Assembly (NCBI RefSeq): GCF_015674855.1
Contig: NZ_JADMLG010000015.1
Coordinates: 124,001-188,000 of the forward strand
Direction of reading: 5' to 3'
Source: Nocardia bovistercoris
Lineage (GTDB): Bacteria; Actinomycetota; Actinomycetes; Mycobacteriales; Mycobacteriaceae
Length of the DNA: 64,000 nt
The translations under genes and the position numbers were made by a program. Below are positions 55,441 through 63,679 of this stretch, piece after piece. Every line of letters begins with the position of its first letter. Position 1 is the first letter of the stretch. The notes under the pieces are model-generated. The model did not search any database. It was given only the letters and a program-made list of their open reading frames with translations, and was not told the DNA's origin.

Positions 55441-55830
55441 TTGGAATTCGATATGTCGAAGCTGACGCCCAGGGAACACGACTTCGTGGACGCGGCGCTG
55501 GCCAGCTGGACCGGAGTGTCACACGGTGCGCCGATCCCGGTGCGTGCACTGGGCTTCTTCGACCGACGCCAGTTCAACGAGGAAGTCGGCAGGCTTCGAC
55601 ACGCCGTCAGCAACCAGGCGACGCTGACCGAGACCGAAACCGCCAGGGTGCTCTTCCTCAGCGAATTGGCTTTCGGCAGCGATCTGTTCGGCGCGGGTGT
55701 GGAGTTCCAGCTGGTCAGCCCGATGCGCGACGCCGAAGCGATCACGATCCTGCGTTCGTTGCAACGAAAACTCTTCACCCGTGCCGGGGCCGAGGCACTG
55801 TTCAAGCCCGAGCTGTACTCGCCCGAATAA
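55441..55830 (+). CDS. candidate immunity protein
   Basis: A 129-residue helical, mostly acidic soluble protein directly behind the toxin candidate. AGGAG lies eight bases before the TTG at 55441; the ATG at 55453 is an alternative. No family recognised. Its place and size fit an immunity protein that would neutralise the toxin's C-terminal domain. This is inference from gene order. Confidence 0.5.
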   Translation: MEFDMSKLTPREHDFVDAALASWTGVSHGAPIPVRALGFFDRRQFNEEVGRLRHAVSNQATLTETETARVLFLSELAFGSDLFGAGVEFQLVSPMRDAEAITILRSLQRKLFTRAGAEALFKPELYSPE

Positions 55831-55839
55831 CCCCGGATT

Positions 55840-56760
55840 CGGTGACGTGCCAAGGGGTTGAAGACGACGAGGACCACGTCGCGGCCGAACAACGGGTGCT
55901 GGCGCAGCGCGGGAACCGCAAGCTGACGGCCGCCGCGTACACGACATCCGAGATCGTCATGCCGACAACGGGACCGCTGCCGAAAACGGCGGTATCCGGG
56001 TCGAGAACCGGCATCGGGTGCTCGGTCTATCCGCCCGGCAACGGTCAGCGGCTGTGGTCGCCGGGTGCGCAGCGGTTCCAGGTGCCGCCGGTTTTCCCTC
56101 CGTGCCGCAGCGGACGCAGGCAACCGAGAGCCGGAACCCGGCGCATTCGGTGCAGATCGGGGTCCGCGCCGGGGTCAGCAGCGGCCACGGCCCCGTGGTG
56201 CGCGGTCGCCACAGGTGCGGCAGCACGGGCCGTCCGGCCAGTGGGCCGCGACGTAGGCGTACCGGCCGCGGCGAACGCAGTCACGTTTCTACCAGCGTTC
56301 GAGCTGTTCGCGGCTGGGCGGCAGACTCATCGGTCGGGTCGGATGCGGGCTCGTTCGGGCTGGATCGTGGCGGCCAGGTCGACGACGTTCGCGCCGGCGG
56401 CCGCGGTCTTGCGGGCGCGACGTTCTCGGCTCTGGTGGTGATCAAATCGGCTGGGGTGCAGCCGAATACGTCACCAGAGCGCCGCCAGTACCGACATGGA
56501 CAGCCGTTCCGGGGTTTGCGTGACCAGGCGCCAGACGAACTCCACGCCCACAGGAACTCCTCGGCGTGCGAGGTGAACGCGCACCATCTTCTCCCGCGAA
56601 TTGATCATCGAGAACGCCAGGTTCCGGGCCAACTCCTGGTTGCGCCGGCCATCCAGCATCGCGGTGAACATCTGCCCGTCCGGCCGCAGCAGAGAGACCC
56701 GCCGACCAGCGGTTTTGCCCTCGAAGTGGGTGTGTTCAGAAGCGCGGCTCAGGCTGCGGC
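55840..56760 (-). pseudogene. decayed tyrosine-recombinase-like remnant
   Basis: Conserved-looking pieces of a protein are scattered over several reading frames of the minus strand. Near 56500-56660, AMLDGRRNQELARNLAFSMINSREKMVRVHL recalls the start of actinomycete phage-type integrases; near 56350-56440, ANVVDLAATIQPERARI; near 56110-56160, ICTECAGFRL-ACVRCGTEG looks like a zinc ribbon; near 55860-55960, DVVLVVFNPLARH. No frame joins them, so frameshifts and deletions have destroyed the gene. The assignment rests on remembered family patterns and is tentative. Confidence 0.35.
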
Positions 56761-56988
56761 ACCGCCGCGAGCCATCTTCCGGACTTTCTCGCCTATACCG
56801 GCGCGGAATTCCCTGATCGGCGTCCAACGCCGCGATCTCGATGTTGCTCGACGCGATCCAAAGCTTCGAGCTGAACAGTCGGCGATCATCGTCGGTCCGC
56901 GCCCGGTCGGCGGCGGCTCTAATACCGGCATGTCCCCTCCGTGCGCCCAACGTCGGTGAGCATCTCGAGGCGCCCGCCGATGCGTGAC

Positions 56989-57450
56989 TCACACGTCGAA
57001 ATCCGCACCGTATGTCACGAAGGCCAGCTTCTGAGGGCCGATATTGGTATCGAAGCCGATTGCGGCTTGGAATAGGAAAGTGATCGAGATCCCGGTGGCG
57101 ACAGCAACGGGGTTGGGCAGCTCGAACGTGTTCTTGGAACCGATCGTGAGGTGGTTGCCACCGATATGGAGATCGTTCCACGCGAAGATCCGATTTCCGC
57201 CGTCGAAAATGTGGACTGCCCGAATCTCGTTGTCGGGTTGGGGGATATTGAAGCAGAGGAAGGCGCGGATGATCTTTGCACGCCGTCCACCAACCATGAC
57301 CGGTGTCGGTACCGGTGCATGCAGCCACGACGCCTTACCGGGATTGAACCCGAGTTCGGTACCTTGACCGCGATGTGCGATAAACGCTGTCGCCTCTGGT
57401 GATTCGACAACAATGGCGCTGCCATGTGCCCAACTCGCGTTCAATGCCAT
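56989..57450 (-). CDS. hypothetical protein, DUF6623-like
   Basis: A 153-residue soluble beta-rich protein: MALNASWAHGSAIVVESPEA at the start, SWLHAPVPTPVMVGGRRAKI in the middle and VHIFDGGNRIFAW later. This pattern recalls small actinobacterial proteins annotated as DUF6623. Codon use is less GC-rich than the neighbours, and it lies next to the integrase remnant, so it may have arrived by transfer. Function unknown. Confidence 0.6.
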   Translation of the reverse strand: MALNASWAHGSAIVVESPEATAFIAHRGQGTELGFNPGKASWLHAPVPTPVMVGGRRAKIIRAFLCFNIPQPDNEIRAVHIFDGGNRIFAWNDLHIGGNHLTIGSKNTFELPNPVAVATGISITFLFQAAIGFDTNIGPQKLAFVTYGADFDV

Positions 57451-57566
57451 GACACATGTCTCCTCTCTGTTCGGACTCGCTCGGTGCGAAAGTCACTGCC
57501 ACAGCAACGCTATGGAGGTGGCACTGGGCAGCGCACGCGTAGTCCACTACCTGACACGAGCAGTCT

Positions 57567-57619
57567 TGACCGATCGGTCAGGAGGGGTGCACAATGAGAA
57601 TCCTGACCGATCGGTCAGG
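57567..57619 (+). promoter_or_regulatory. two TGACCGATCGGTCA operators
   Basis: The perfect palindrome TGACCGATCGGTCA occurs at 57567-57580 and again at 57604-57617, where it extends to an 18-bp palindrome (57602-57619). The copies are 37 bases apart and lie just before the quinone-reductase/TetR operon, so the TetR product of that operon is the obvious binder. Confidence 0.82.
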
Positions 57620-57642
57620 ATGGGTGGAAGGTGTGCGAGGAC

Positions 57643-58626
57643 ATGTCGACGATGCGAGCGGTGCTGGTATTCACCTCGGGCGGTCCCGAGGTGGTGCGAG
57701 TGGAGGAGATCGACCGGCCGACCGCAGGAGTGGGCGAGGTGCTGATCGAGGTGCGCGCGGCGGGAATGAACCCTTCGGATCTGCGCGGGCGCAACGGATT
57801 CGCGGATCTGCCGCCGCAGTACCGACCCTCGATCGCGCGTCCGTCCGTACCCGGCGCCGACGTCTCCGGCGTGGTCGTCGCCGTCGGCGCGGACGTCACC
57901 GATTTCGAGGTGGGCGACGACGTCTACGGTTTGGTGCGCTTCCCGCCGTTCGACGGTCGCGGCCACGGTCGCACCCACGCGGAATACGTGAACGCGCCGG
58001 TCGCGGATCTGGCGCCGAAACCGAGGCGGCTCGATCACGTCGAAGCGGCGGCGGCGCCGATGGCGGCGTTGACCGCATGGCAGCAGATCCATCGTGCGGG
58101 CGCGGTGCTGCCGGGCGAGCGAGTGCTCGTAGTCGGCGCGGCGGGCGGTGTCGGCCATTTCGCGGTGCAATTGGCTCGATCGCACGGCGCGAAGGTGGTC
58201 GCGGTCGCCTCGGGACGCCACGAGAAGTTCTTGCGGGAGTTGGGCGTCGACACATTCGTCGACTACACCGCAGACGATCCGGTCACGGCCGTCGGTACGG
58301 TGGACGCCGTGATCGACTGTGTGGGCAGTGTCGGGGGAGCGGATGCGGCGCGATGGCTGCCCGCCGTTGTCGACGGAGGCAGGTTGAATCCCATCACCCT
58401 GGCTTTCTATCCGCCCGAGGAGCTTTCGCGGCGTGGAATCGTGACGGTCGGTACCCAGGTCAGCTCCAGCGGCGCCGACCTGCGCGCACTGAACGAATTG
58501 TTCGACGCCGGTAGGCTTACCGTCGCCATCGACAGTGTCTACCCCCTGAACGAGGCGCGTGGCGCGCACGAGCGCGCGGAACGCGGACATCTGCGCGGCA
58601 AGATCGTACTGACGACTACCCGATGA
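57643..58626 (+). CDS. NADPH:quinone reductase-like MDR oxidoreductase
   Basis: A 327-residue zinc-free medium-chain dehydrogenase. The GroES-like part (MRAVLVFTSGGPEVVRVEEIDRPTAGVGEVLIEVRAAGMNPSDLRGRNG) and the Rossmann loop VVGAAGGVGHFAVQLARSHGAKVVAVASG are typical of QorA/zeta-crystallin-like enzymes. It reduces quinones or enones with NADPH. It overlaps the TetR gene by four bases (ATGA) and sits behind two perfect operators, so it is probably induced by electrophilic quinones. The start is ATG 57643; GTG 57631 is possible. Confidence 0.88.
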   Translation: MSTMRAVLVFTSGGPEVVRVEEIDRPTAGVGEVLIEVRAAGMNPSDLRGRNGFADLPPQYRPSIARPSVPGADVSGVVVAVGADVTDFEVGDDVYGLVRFPPFDGRGHGRTHAEYVNAPVADLAPKPRRLDHVEAAAAPMAALTAWQQIHRAGAVLPGERVLVVGAAGGVGHFAVQLARSHGAKVVAVASGRHEKFLRELGVDTFVDYTADDPVTAVGTVDAVIDCVGSVGGADAARWLPAVVDGGRLNPITLAFYPPEELSRRGIVTVGTQVSSSGADLRALNELFDAGRLTVAIDSVYPLNEARGAHERAERGHLRGKIVLTTTR

Positions 58627-59153
58627 CCACCGCTCGTCGCGAAGAGATATTGACGGCCGCGCGAGAGCTGTTCCTGCGCAGAGGATATGCCGCGACTTCG
58701 ATCGCCGATATCGCCGCGGCGGCCCGCGCGAGCAAAGCGGTGGTGCTCTACCACTTCAAGACCAAGGACAGTATCGTCGCCGAACTTCTGGACGCGCCGT
58801 CCACCGCGGTCTCCGGACTGATCGAGCGCGCCGAGCGGGAGCAGTTGAGCCCAGCGCGCATCCTCACCGACTACATCGACGGCGCGGCCGAAACCGGCGC
58901 CCTGTTCATCGCTTTCGCGGGCGATCCTTCGGTGGCAGGCCTCATCCCCCAGCACGACACCGACGCCGCCTGCCGCCGAATCATCGAACTCCTCGCGGGC
59001 CCCGCCCCGACGCGGGCAACTCTCGTCCGCGCCCGCGCGGCATTCGCCGTTGCCCAAACCGTCCTGTCCGCATTGCAGGAGGACAGCTTAGACGACACGG
59101 TCCGCGCAGAGATCCGCAGCGCCGCCCTCCGTGCACTCGGGTCGGGCCGTTGA
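58623..59153 (+). CDS. TetR-family regulator of the quinone-reductase operon
   Basis: A 176-residue TetR protein: REEILTAARELFLRRGYAATSIADIAAAARASKAVVLYHFKTKDSIVAELLDAP. It is cotranscribed with and overlaps the quinone reductase, giving an autoregulated operon whose operators are the two TGACCGATCGGTCA palindromes at 57567-57619. Confidence 0.87.
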   Translation: MTTARREEILTAARELFLRRGYAATSIADIAAAARASKAVVLYHFKTKDSIVAELLDAPSTAVSGLIERAEREQLSPARILTDYIDGAAETGALFIAFAGDPSVAGLIPQHDTDAACRRIIELLAGPAPTRATLVRARAAFAVAQTVLSALQEDSLDDTVRAEIRSAALRALGSGR

Positions 59154-59207
59154 CCTCCCTGCCGATCCCCGACTTGTCGCACGAATCAGATACGGCCGCG
59201 GGTGACT

Positions 59208-59789
59208 TCACTGTGCCGTGAAACAAGCCCTCATGAGGTCTTCGTAGGAGGCCAGCTCGCGCAGGACGTAGTCGGCGAGACAGTGCCGATCGTCGGTCGC
59301 GAGCCATTTCTCACCTCCGGTGTAGAAGGCGCGTGTTCCCAGATCCGCGAGAACACCGGCTTTGTGGGGGTCGCCGAGCCGAGCGATCAGCGCTTGTTCG
59401 AATGCGGAGGTGATGGCCCAGCGTTTGAACACGGCGCGCTCGCGCAGTTCCTCGCTCGACGCGACGATCGCATCCAGTGTGCGCCCGAGGTCGCGGTGCT
59501 CCTGGGTGTGCGCATCCGACAGCGCCGAGAGACCTGCGGCCACCAGTTCCACCGGCCTCGCCTCAGCGGGAGCGTTCTGCACGCCTGTCGTGACGAGCGC
59601 GACGAGCCTGGCCTGTCCTTGGAACACGATTTCACGCTTGTCCGGAAAGAGTCTGAACAACGTGGCCTTGGTCAGCCCCGCACGCTCGGCTATCTGCGCC
59701 GTTGTCGTCGCCTCGTAGCCGCGTTCGGAGAACAGCTCCAGCGCGGCGCGCAACAACCTGCCTCGCGCGTCCGGTTCCCAACGACCCAT
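59208..59789 (-). CDS. TetR/AcrR-family regulator
   Basis: A 193-residue TetR protein (GRLLRAALELFSERGYEATTTAQIAERAGLTKATLFRLFPDKREIVFQGQ). It is divergent from an isochorismatase-fold hydrolase. Upstream is a 27-bp perfect palindromic site, and a weaker related GTGAtgcaactcggTCAC element lies near its own start, which suggests autoregulation. The start may be ATG 59789 or GTG 59795. Confidence 0.85.
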   Translation of the reverse strand: MGRWEPDARGRLLRAALELFSERGYEATTTAQIAERAGLTKATLFRLFPDKREIVFQGQARLVALVTTGVQNAPAEARPVELVAAGLSALSDAHTQEHRDLGRTLDAIVASSEELRERAVFKRWAITSAFEQALIARLGDPHKAGVLADLGTRAFYTGGEKWLATDDRHCLADYVLRELASYEDLMRACFTAQ

Positions 59790-59830
59790 CAGCACACTGT
59801 AGGTGATGCAACTCGGTCACATTGTTGATA

Positions 59831-59857
59831 GTGTGATGCGACCGAGTCGCATCACAC
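59831..59857. promoter_or_regulatory. perfect 12-bp inverted repeat, TetR operator
   Basis: GTGTGATGCGAC-CGA-GTCGCATCACAC lies between the divergent TetR and hydrolase genes. A partial copy of the half site (GTGATGC) is seen nearer the TetR start. It is the expected binding site of the TetR at 59208-59789. Confidence 0.78.
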
Positions 59858-60038
59858 TTCCGCGGCGCAACCCGCGGGTCCGACGACCACCTCCCGCCGC
59901 CCCAGAGGTGCGGCGCCAACTCGCCACAGCCCCGGCTCGGTCGCGCTGGATGTGTGGACACGCGCATCCGCATCCGTGACAGATCACCGTGCTCGACCGG
60001 CAAACGGGCCGGCGCCCGATCACCGAAAGGTCCCCCGC

Positions 60039-60611
60039 ATGTCCGCTCTCGATCCGACCCGCACCGCACTATTGGTCATGGACTACCAGGTCGCCATCGC
60101 GGACCAACTCCCCGACACGGGCGCCCTGCTCGACCGGTTGACCACCGCCGTCAGCGATATCCGCAGCCGTGGGGGCCGTATCGGTTGGGTTCGAGTCGCC
60201 TTCGAAGACAGCGACTTCGACGCCATCCCACCCTCGAGCGTGTGGGCGCCGATAGCGGAACCACAGCGTCGCGCCCGATTCCACATCGATTCCCCCGCCA
60301 CCGCCGTCCACCCCGCCCTCGACCGGCGCCCGGAAGACATCGACGTCCGCAAGACCCGCGTCGGCGCGTTCACCACCACCGACCTGGACCACCGACTCCG
60401 CGAGCACGACATCACCACACTGCTGCTCGCGGGCATCAGCACCAGCGGCGTCGTGCTGAGCACCGTACGCGAAGCAATGGATCGCGACTACCGCGTAACG
60501 GTGCTCGCCGACGCCTGCGCCGACCCCGATCCCGACCTGCACGCAGTGCTCACCCGGACCGTGTTTCCCCGAGGAGCCACCGTTGTCACCGTCGGAGAGC
60601 TCTCCTCCTAG
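60039..60611 (+). CDS. isochorismatase-fold protein lacking catalytic Cys
   Basis: A 190-residue cysteine-hydrolase-fold protein. Asp15 (LLVMDYQ) and Lys105 (VRKTRVGAF) of the usual triad are present, but the position of the nucleophilic Cys in LLLAGISTSGVVLSTVREA is Val138. It therefore either works without a covalent intermediate, like true isochorismatases, or has another role. AAAGG precedes ATG 60039. It is divergent from a TetR gene, which likely controls it. Confidence 0.8.
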   Translation: MSALDPTRTALLVMDYQVAIADQLPDTGALLDRLTTAVSDIRSRGGRIGWVRVAFEDSDFDAIPPSSVWAPIAEPQRRARFHIDSPATAVHPALDRRPEDIDVRKTRVGAFTTTDLDHRLREHDITTLLLAGISTSGVVLSTVREAMDRDYRVTVLADACADPDPDLHAVLTRTVFPRGATVVTVGELSS

Positions 60612-60763
60612 GCGGAAATTCTCCGAAGAGCTCTGCGACTTCCTCGGCACCCCCGACCACGCGGGATCGCGCGGCTCGGGGTGCCCAGGGCGCACCGACG
60701 CCTCCGGCTGACTCACGCCGCGAAAAACGGCGCCCCGACGCCGGAACGGCGGGACGGCCGCCG

Positions 60764-61648
60764 CTAGCGGGGAGGGGCCGACATCTCACGGTCGCGACCG
60801 GAGATTCGGGTGATGGTGAATCCGAATGTCGTTGCCAGCAGGTACATCAGGATCGAGTAGACGGCGCTCGGTATCGCCACTTCGGTACTGTCGAGGACGC
60901 TGAGTGCGATGGTGAGCGCGACGGTGGTGTTGTGCACCCCGACTTCCATGGATGTGGCGATCGCTTGCGGTTCGGTCAACCGCAGCGCGCGGGCCGCGAG
61001 GTAGCCCACTGTCAGGCTGATCACGCCGAACAGTCCGGTCACCGCGCCGACCGAGCGAACGTAGTCGGCGATGTTCTCGCGTTCGCCGATGAGTGCGACG
61101 ACCGTCACGAGCCCGAGCACGACTATCGAGAAGATGCGTGCGGGCTTGTTCGCGCGCTCGGCCGAGGACGGCCACCGGCGCCGGACGGCCATTCCCAGCG
61201 CCACCGGGATGAGCACGACCGCGATGACCTGGACCACCTTGCCGAACTGGAGGCCCAATTCGCCTTCGGCGCCGAAGTATTCGATGGCGAAGTTCGTGAC
61301 GACGGGGATGGTTACCGCCGCCAGCACCGAATTGATCGCCGTGAGTGTGATGTTCAGCGCGACATCACCGCGGAACAGGTGACTGAACAGTCCCGCCGTC
61401 GTTCCGCCCGGCGAGGCGGCCAGCAGCATGACGCCCACCGCGAGCAGCGGACTCAGATCGAAAACCGTCACCAATCCGAACGCGACAGCGGGCAGCACCA
61501 CGATCTGCAACCCGAGCGCCACACCGACGGCGCGCGGCGTGCGCACGACTCGCTGGAAGTCCTGTGTGGTCAACGACAGCCCGAGCCCGAACATGACGAG
61601 CGCGAGCGCGATCGGCAGTCCGATGGCGATCACCGGCGGATTGTCCAT
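60764..61648 (-). CDS. BASS-family sodium:bile-acid-type transporter
   Basis: A 294-residue membrane protein with about nine to ten helices. MFGLGLSLTTQDFQRVVRTPRAVGVALGLQIVVLPAVAF and LLAASPGGTTAGLFSHLFRGDVALNITLTAINSVLA are typical of the bile acid:sodium symporter family, as is QAIATSMEVGVHNTTVALTIALSVL. It probably takes up an organic acid with sodium. It stands alone; substrate unknown. The 150 bases between its end and the hydrolase before it show nothing. Confidence 0.88.
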   Translation of the reverse strand: MDNPPVIAIGLPIALALVMFGLGLSLTTQDFQRVVRTPRAVGVALGLQIVVLPAVAFGLVTVFDLSPLLAVGVMLLAASPGGTTAGLFSHLFRGDVALNITLTAINSVLAAVTIPVVTNFAIEYFGAEGELGLQFGKVVQVIAVVLIPVALGMAVRRRWPSSAERANKPARIFSIVVLGLVTVVALIGERENIADYVRSVGAVTGLFGVISLTVGYLAARALRLTEPQAIATSMEVGVHNTTVALTIALSVLDSTEVAIPSAVYSILMYLLATTFGFTITRISGRDREMSAPPR

Positions 61649-61725
61649 GCGTGCCTTGCCTCTGTGCGAGCCGACTCGATCGCCCCCGCTGTGGATAGGG
61701 AACGTAATTCGGCGCGCGCGAGGTG

Positions 61726-62100
61726 TCAACCGACTGTTTCGTCCACCGTTCGTCGGTAGCGCCGGGTCGAACGGCGCAGGCTCCGGCGGGTCAGCATGTC
61801 GCCGTATGCCTCGCAGACATGGATCAGACCGGTCAGCTGGTAGGTGATCCATCCTTTGTGGGTGGACGGCAGATTCTTCTCGAACAGGCGATGCCCGATG
61901 ATCTGCAGGAGCCAGCCGCCCACGAACATCGGGATGCCGATTCGCGGTTTCGCGAAGATCAACGGGATGCCGAGAACGATGATCGGCGTGCCGATCTGGT
62001 GGGTGATGTTGACGCCGCGAGAGGTGTGCTGGGTGCGGTAGTAGGCGAGTTTGTCGGCGAAGGGCGCTGTAGGCGCGGGCGCCACCGGTGTGGTTTTCAC
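61726..62100 (-). CDS. DUF962 / Mpo1-like membrane protein
   Basis: A 124-residue protein with YYRTQHTSRGVNITHQIGTPIIVLGIPLIF and GGWLLQIIGHRLFEKNLPSTHKGW, which is the His-containing signature of the Mpo1/DUF962 family. Yeast Mpo1 is an iron-dependent dioxygenase acting on 2-hydroxy fatty acids; bacterial members are unstudied. GTG 62100 has AAGGAGG seven bases upstream. It is divergent from an alpha/beta hydrolase. Confidence 0.82.
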   Translation of the reverse strand: MKTTPVAPAPTAPFADKLAYYRTQHTSRGVNITHQIGTPIIVLGIPLIFAKPRIGIPMFVGGWLLQIIGHRLFEKNLPSTHKGWITYQLTGLIHVCEAYGDMLTRRSLRRSTRRYRRTVDETVG

Positions 62101-62143
62101 GCGTGAACCTCCTTGCTCGGGTGGGTGGTCCGAGCGTACGGTG

Positions 62144-62161
62144 TGACCGACCGGTCGGTCA
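62144..62161. promoter_or_regulatory. 18-bp palindrome TGACCGACCGGTCGGTCA
   Basis: A perfect palindrome between the divergent Mpo1-like and hydrolase genes. Its TGACCGA ends match the operator arms of the quinone-reductase operon at 57567-57619, but the arms are longer by two bases each. No TetR gene is adjacent. Confidence 0.65.
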
Positions 62162-62199
62162 AAGCTCGGTCGGGCGGCGGATCGTCGAGAGGACACGCA

Positions 62200-63006
62200 A
62201 TGGCGACCAGAAACTTCACGTCCATGGCGGGCGAACTGGCCTACGACGACATCGGCTCGGGCGACCCCGTGGTATTGCTGCACGCGACCCTGCACGATCG
62301 GCGCGATTTCACGCCGATCATCCCCGCGCTGGCCGAGAATCATCGGGTGATCGCACTCGACTGGCCCGGCCACGGCGAGTCGAGCAGCTCGGGCCCGCTG
62401 TCGGCGACACGGATGGCCGATGTACTCGACGAGTTCGTGACCGGCACGGATCTGCGCGACGCCGTATTCGTGGGCAATTCGATCGGCGGATACGCCGCCG
62501 CGCGCCTGGCGATCGAACGCCCGAACCGGGTGGCCGCTCTGGTGCTGGTGAACACCGGTGGATTCATCCCCCGCACGCCCGCCGTGCGCGCCTTCTGCGC
62601 CGCGCTGGCAACACCGTGGATCGCCCGCCGCGTCGCGCCGTCGTTCATCCGCGGCTACATGAAACCGAACGGACCCGCCGACGAGGCGATCATCGAACGC
62701 GCCGTGGCCGCCGCCCGCACACCGGAGGGCATCGAGGTCTTCACCTCGCTGTGGCGCAGCTTCACCGACACGGCGTTCGACCTCGGCGACAGAGCCGCGT
62801 CCATCACCGCACCGACCCTGATCGTCTGGGGCACAAAGGATATCGCCATCCCCGCACGCATCGGACGGCGGACGCACACCAAGGTGTCCGGCTCGGAGTT
62901 GCGCGAACTCCCCACCGGGCACGCCGCCTTCTCCTCAGCCCCAGCGGAATTCCTTGACATCGTGCAGCCGTTCATTCGTACGGTCCTGGCGCGGCGCGCC
63001 TGCTGA
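62200..63006 (+). CDS. alpha/beta-fold hydrolase
   Basis: A 268-residue hydrolase. The oxyanion region VVLLHATLHDRRDF, the nucleophile elbow FVGNSIGGYAA (Ser) and the late HAAF His complete the usual triad, with an Asp in APTLIVWGTKDIAIP. AGAGGA precedes ATG 62200. Substrate unknown; it shares an intergenic palindrome with the Mpo1-like gene. Confidence 0.88.
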   Translation: MATRNFTSMAGELAYDDIGSGDPVVLLHATLHDRRDFTPIIPALAENHRVIALDWPGHGESSSSGPLSATRMADVLDEFVTGTDLRDAVFVGNSIGGYAAARLAIERPNRVAALVLVNTGGFIPRTPAVRAFCAALATPWIARRVAPSFIRGYMKPNGPADEAIIERAVAAARTPEGIEVFTSLWRSFTDTAFDLGDRAASITAPTLIVWGTKDIAIPARIGRRTHTKVSGSELRELPTGHAAFSSAPAEFLDIVQPFIRTVLARRAC

Positions 63007-63142
63007 GGCCCGTTCACGGCCACTCCGCTGCCACGATGGGCATGCCGTGCCAGGGTGGGCGCGCACATGTGGCATGCTGTGTAGCGGGCACGGGTTGTTG
63101 AAATGATCGCTCGGCTCGCAAACAGGAAGTTAAACAAAGAGT

Positions 63143-63346
63143 ATGTCGCAAGGCACTGTCAAGTGGTTCAACGGCGAAAAGGGCTTCGGATTCATCGCCC
63201 AAGACGGGGGCGGCCCCGACGTTTTCGTCCACTACTCCGAGATCTCCGGCTCCGGCTTCAAGACCCTCGATGAGGGTCAGCGTGTCGAGTTCGAGATCGG
63301 CCAGGGCCAGAAGGGTCCGCAAGCTCAGAGCGTCCGCGCCATCTAG
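63143..63346 (+). CDS. cspA: cold-shock protein CspA-type
   Basis: A 67-residue cold-shock domain. The RNP motifs KGFGFIA and DVFVHYS are intact ([29 protein letters not shown]). It binds single-stranded RNA and DNA and loosens RNA structure. AGGAAG lies upstream of ATG 63143, and a hairpin terminator follows the stop. Confidence 0.95.
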   Translation: MSQGTVKWFNGEKGFGFIAQDGGGPDVFVHYSEISGSGFKTLDEGQRVEFEIGQGQKGPQAQSVRAI

Positions 63347-63365
63347 GTAGCTGACAATCTACGAG

Positions 63366-63385
63366 ACCCGCGCCACGGCGCGGGT
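63366..63385 (+). terminator. terminator after cspA
   Basis: ACCCGCG / CGCGGGT with loop CCACGG, followed by TTTCGCGTTTTC. It ends the cspA transcript. Confidence 0.8.
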
Positions 63386-63430
63386 TTCGCGTTTTCATGG
63401 GCCCCGGCGCCAAGCGTTGCGGGAGGGCGG

Positions 63431-63679
63431 TCACACGGCGTCGACCACGGTCTCGATGAACTCCTCGATGTCGTCGCGGCCCGGTGCGAACACCCAGATC
63501 TCCGGCCCTCCTTCGGGACTGTCGAATTCGGCTCGCACGGATCCGTCCTCGACCCAGAGTCGGATCACTTCGCCCGCCCCGTAGACGAGTTCCGCTTCCG
63601 AAGAGTTGTTGCGGCCGTCGGTCAGATGGTCTGCGAGCGCGACCGTCAGTCGCCAGAACAGCTCGTCGACTGTGGGCAT
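63431..63679 (-). CDS. small hypothetical protein
   Basis: An 82-residue protein (MPTVDELFWRLTVALADHLTDGRNNSSEAELVYGAGEVIRLWVEDGSVRAEFD) with an alternating helix and beta pattern. AGGAG stands seven bases before ATG 63679. No family recognised. Confidence 0.55.
   Translation of the reverse strand: MPTVDELFWRLTVALADHLTDGRNNSSEAELVYGAGEVIRLWVEDGSVRAEFDSPEGGPEIWVFAPGRDDIEEFIETVVDAV

Noticed and set aside
59954-61759. Long plus-strand frame of about 600 codons across the hydrolase and transporter region
   Set aside because: It is Arg/His/Asp-rich low-complexity text typical of a shadow frame in high-GC DNA and covers two well-supported genes in other frames.
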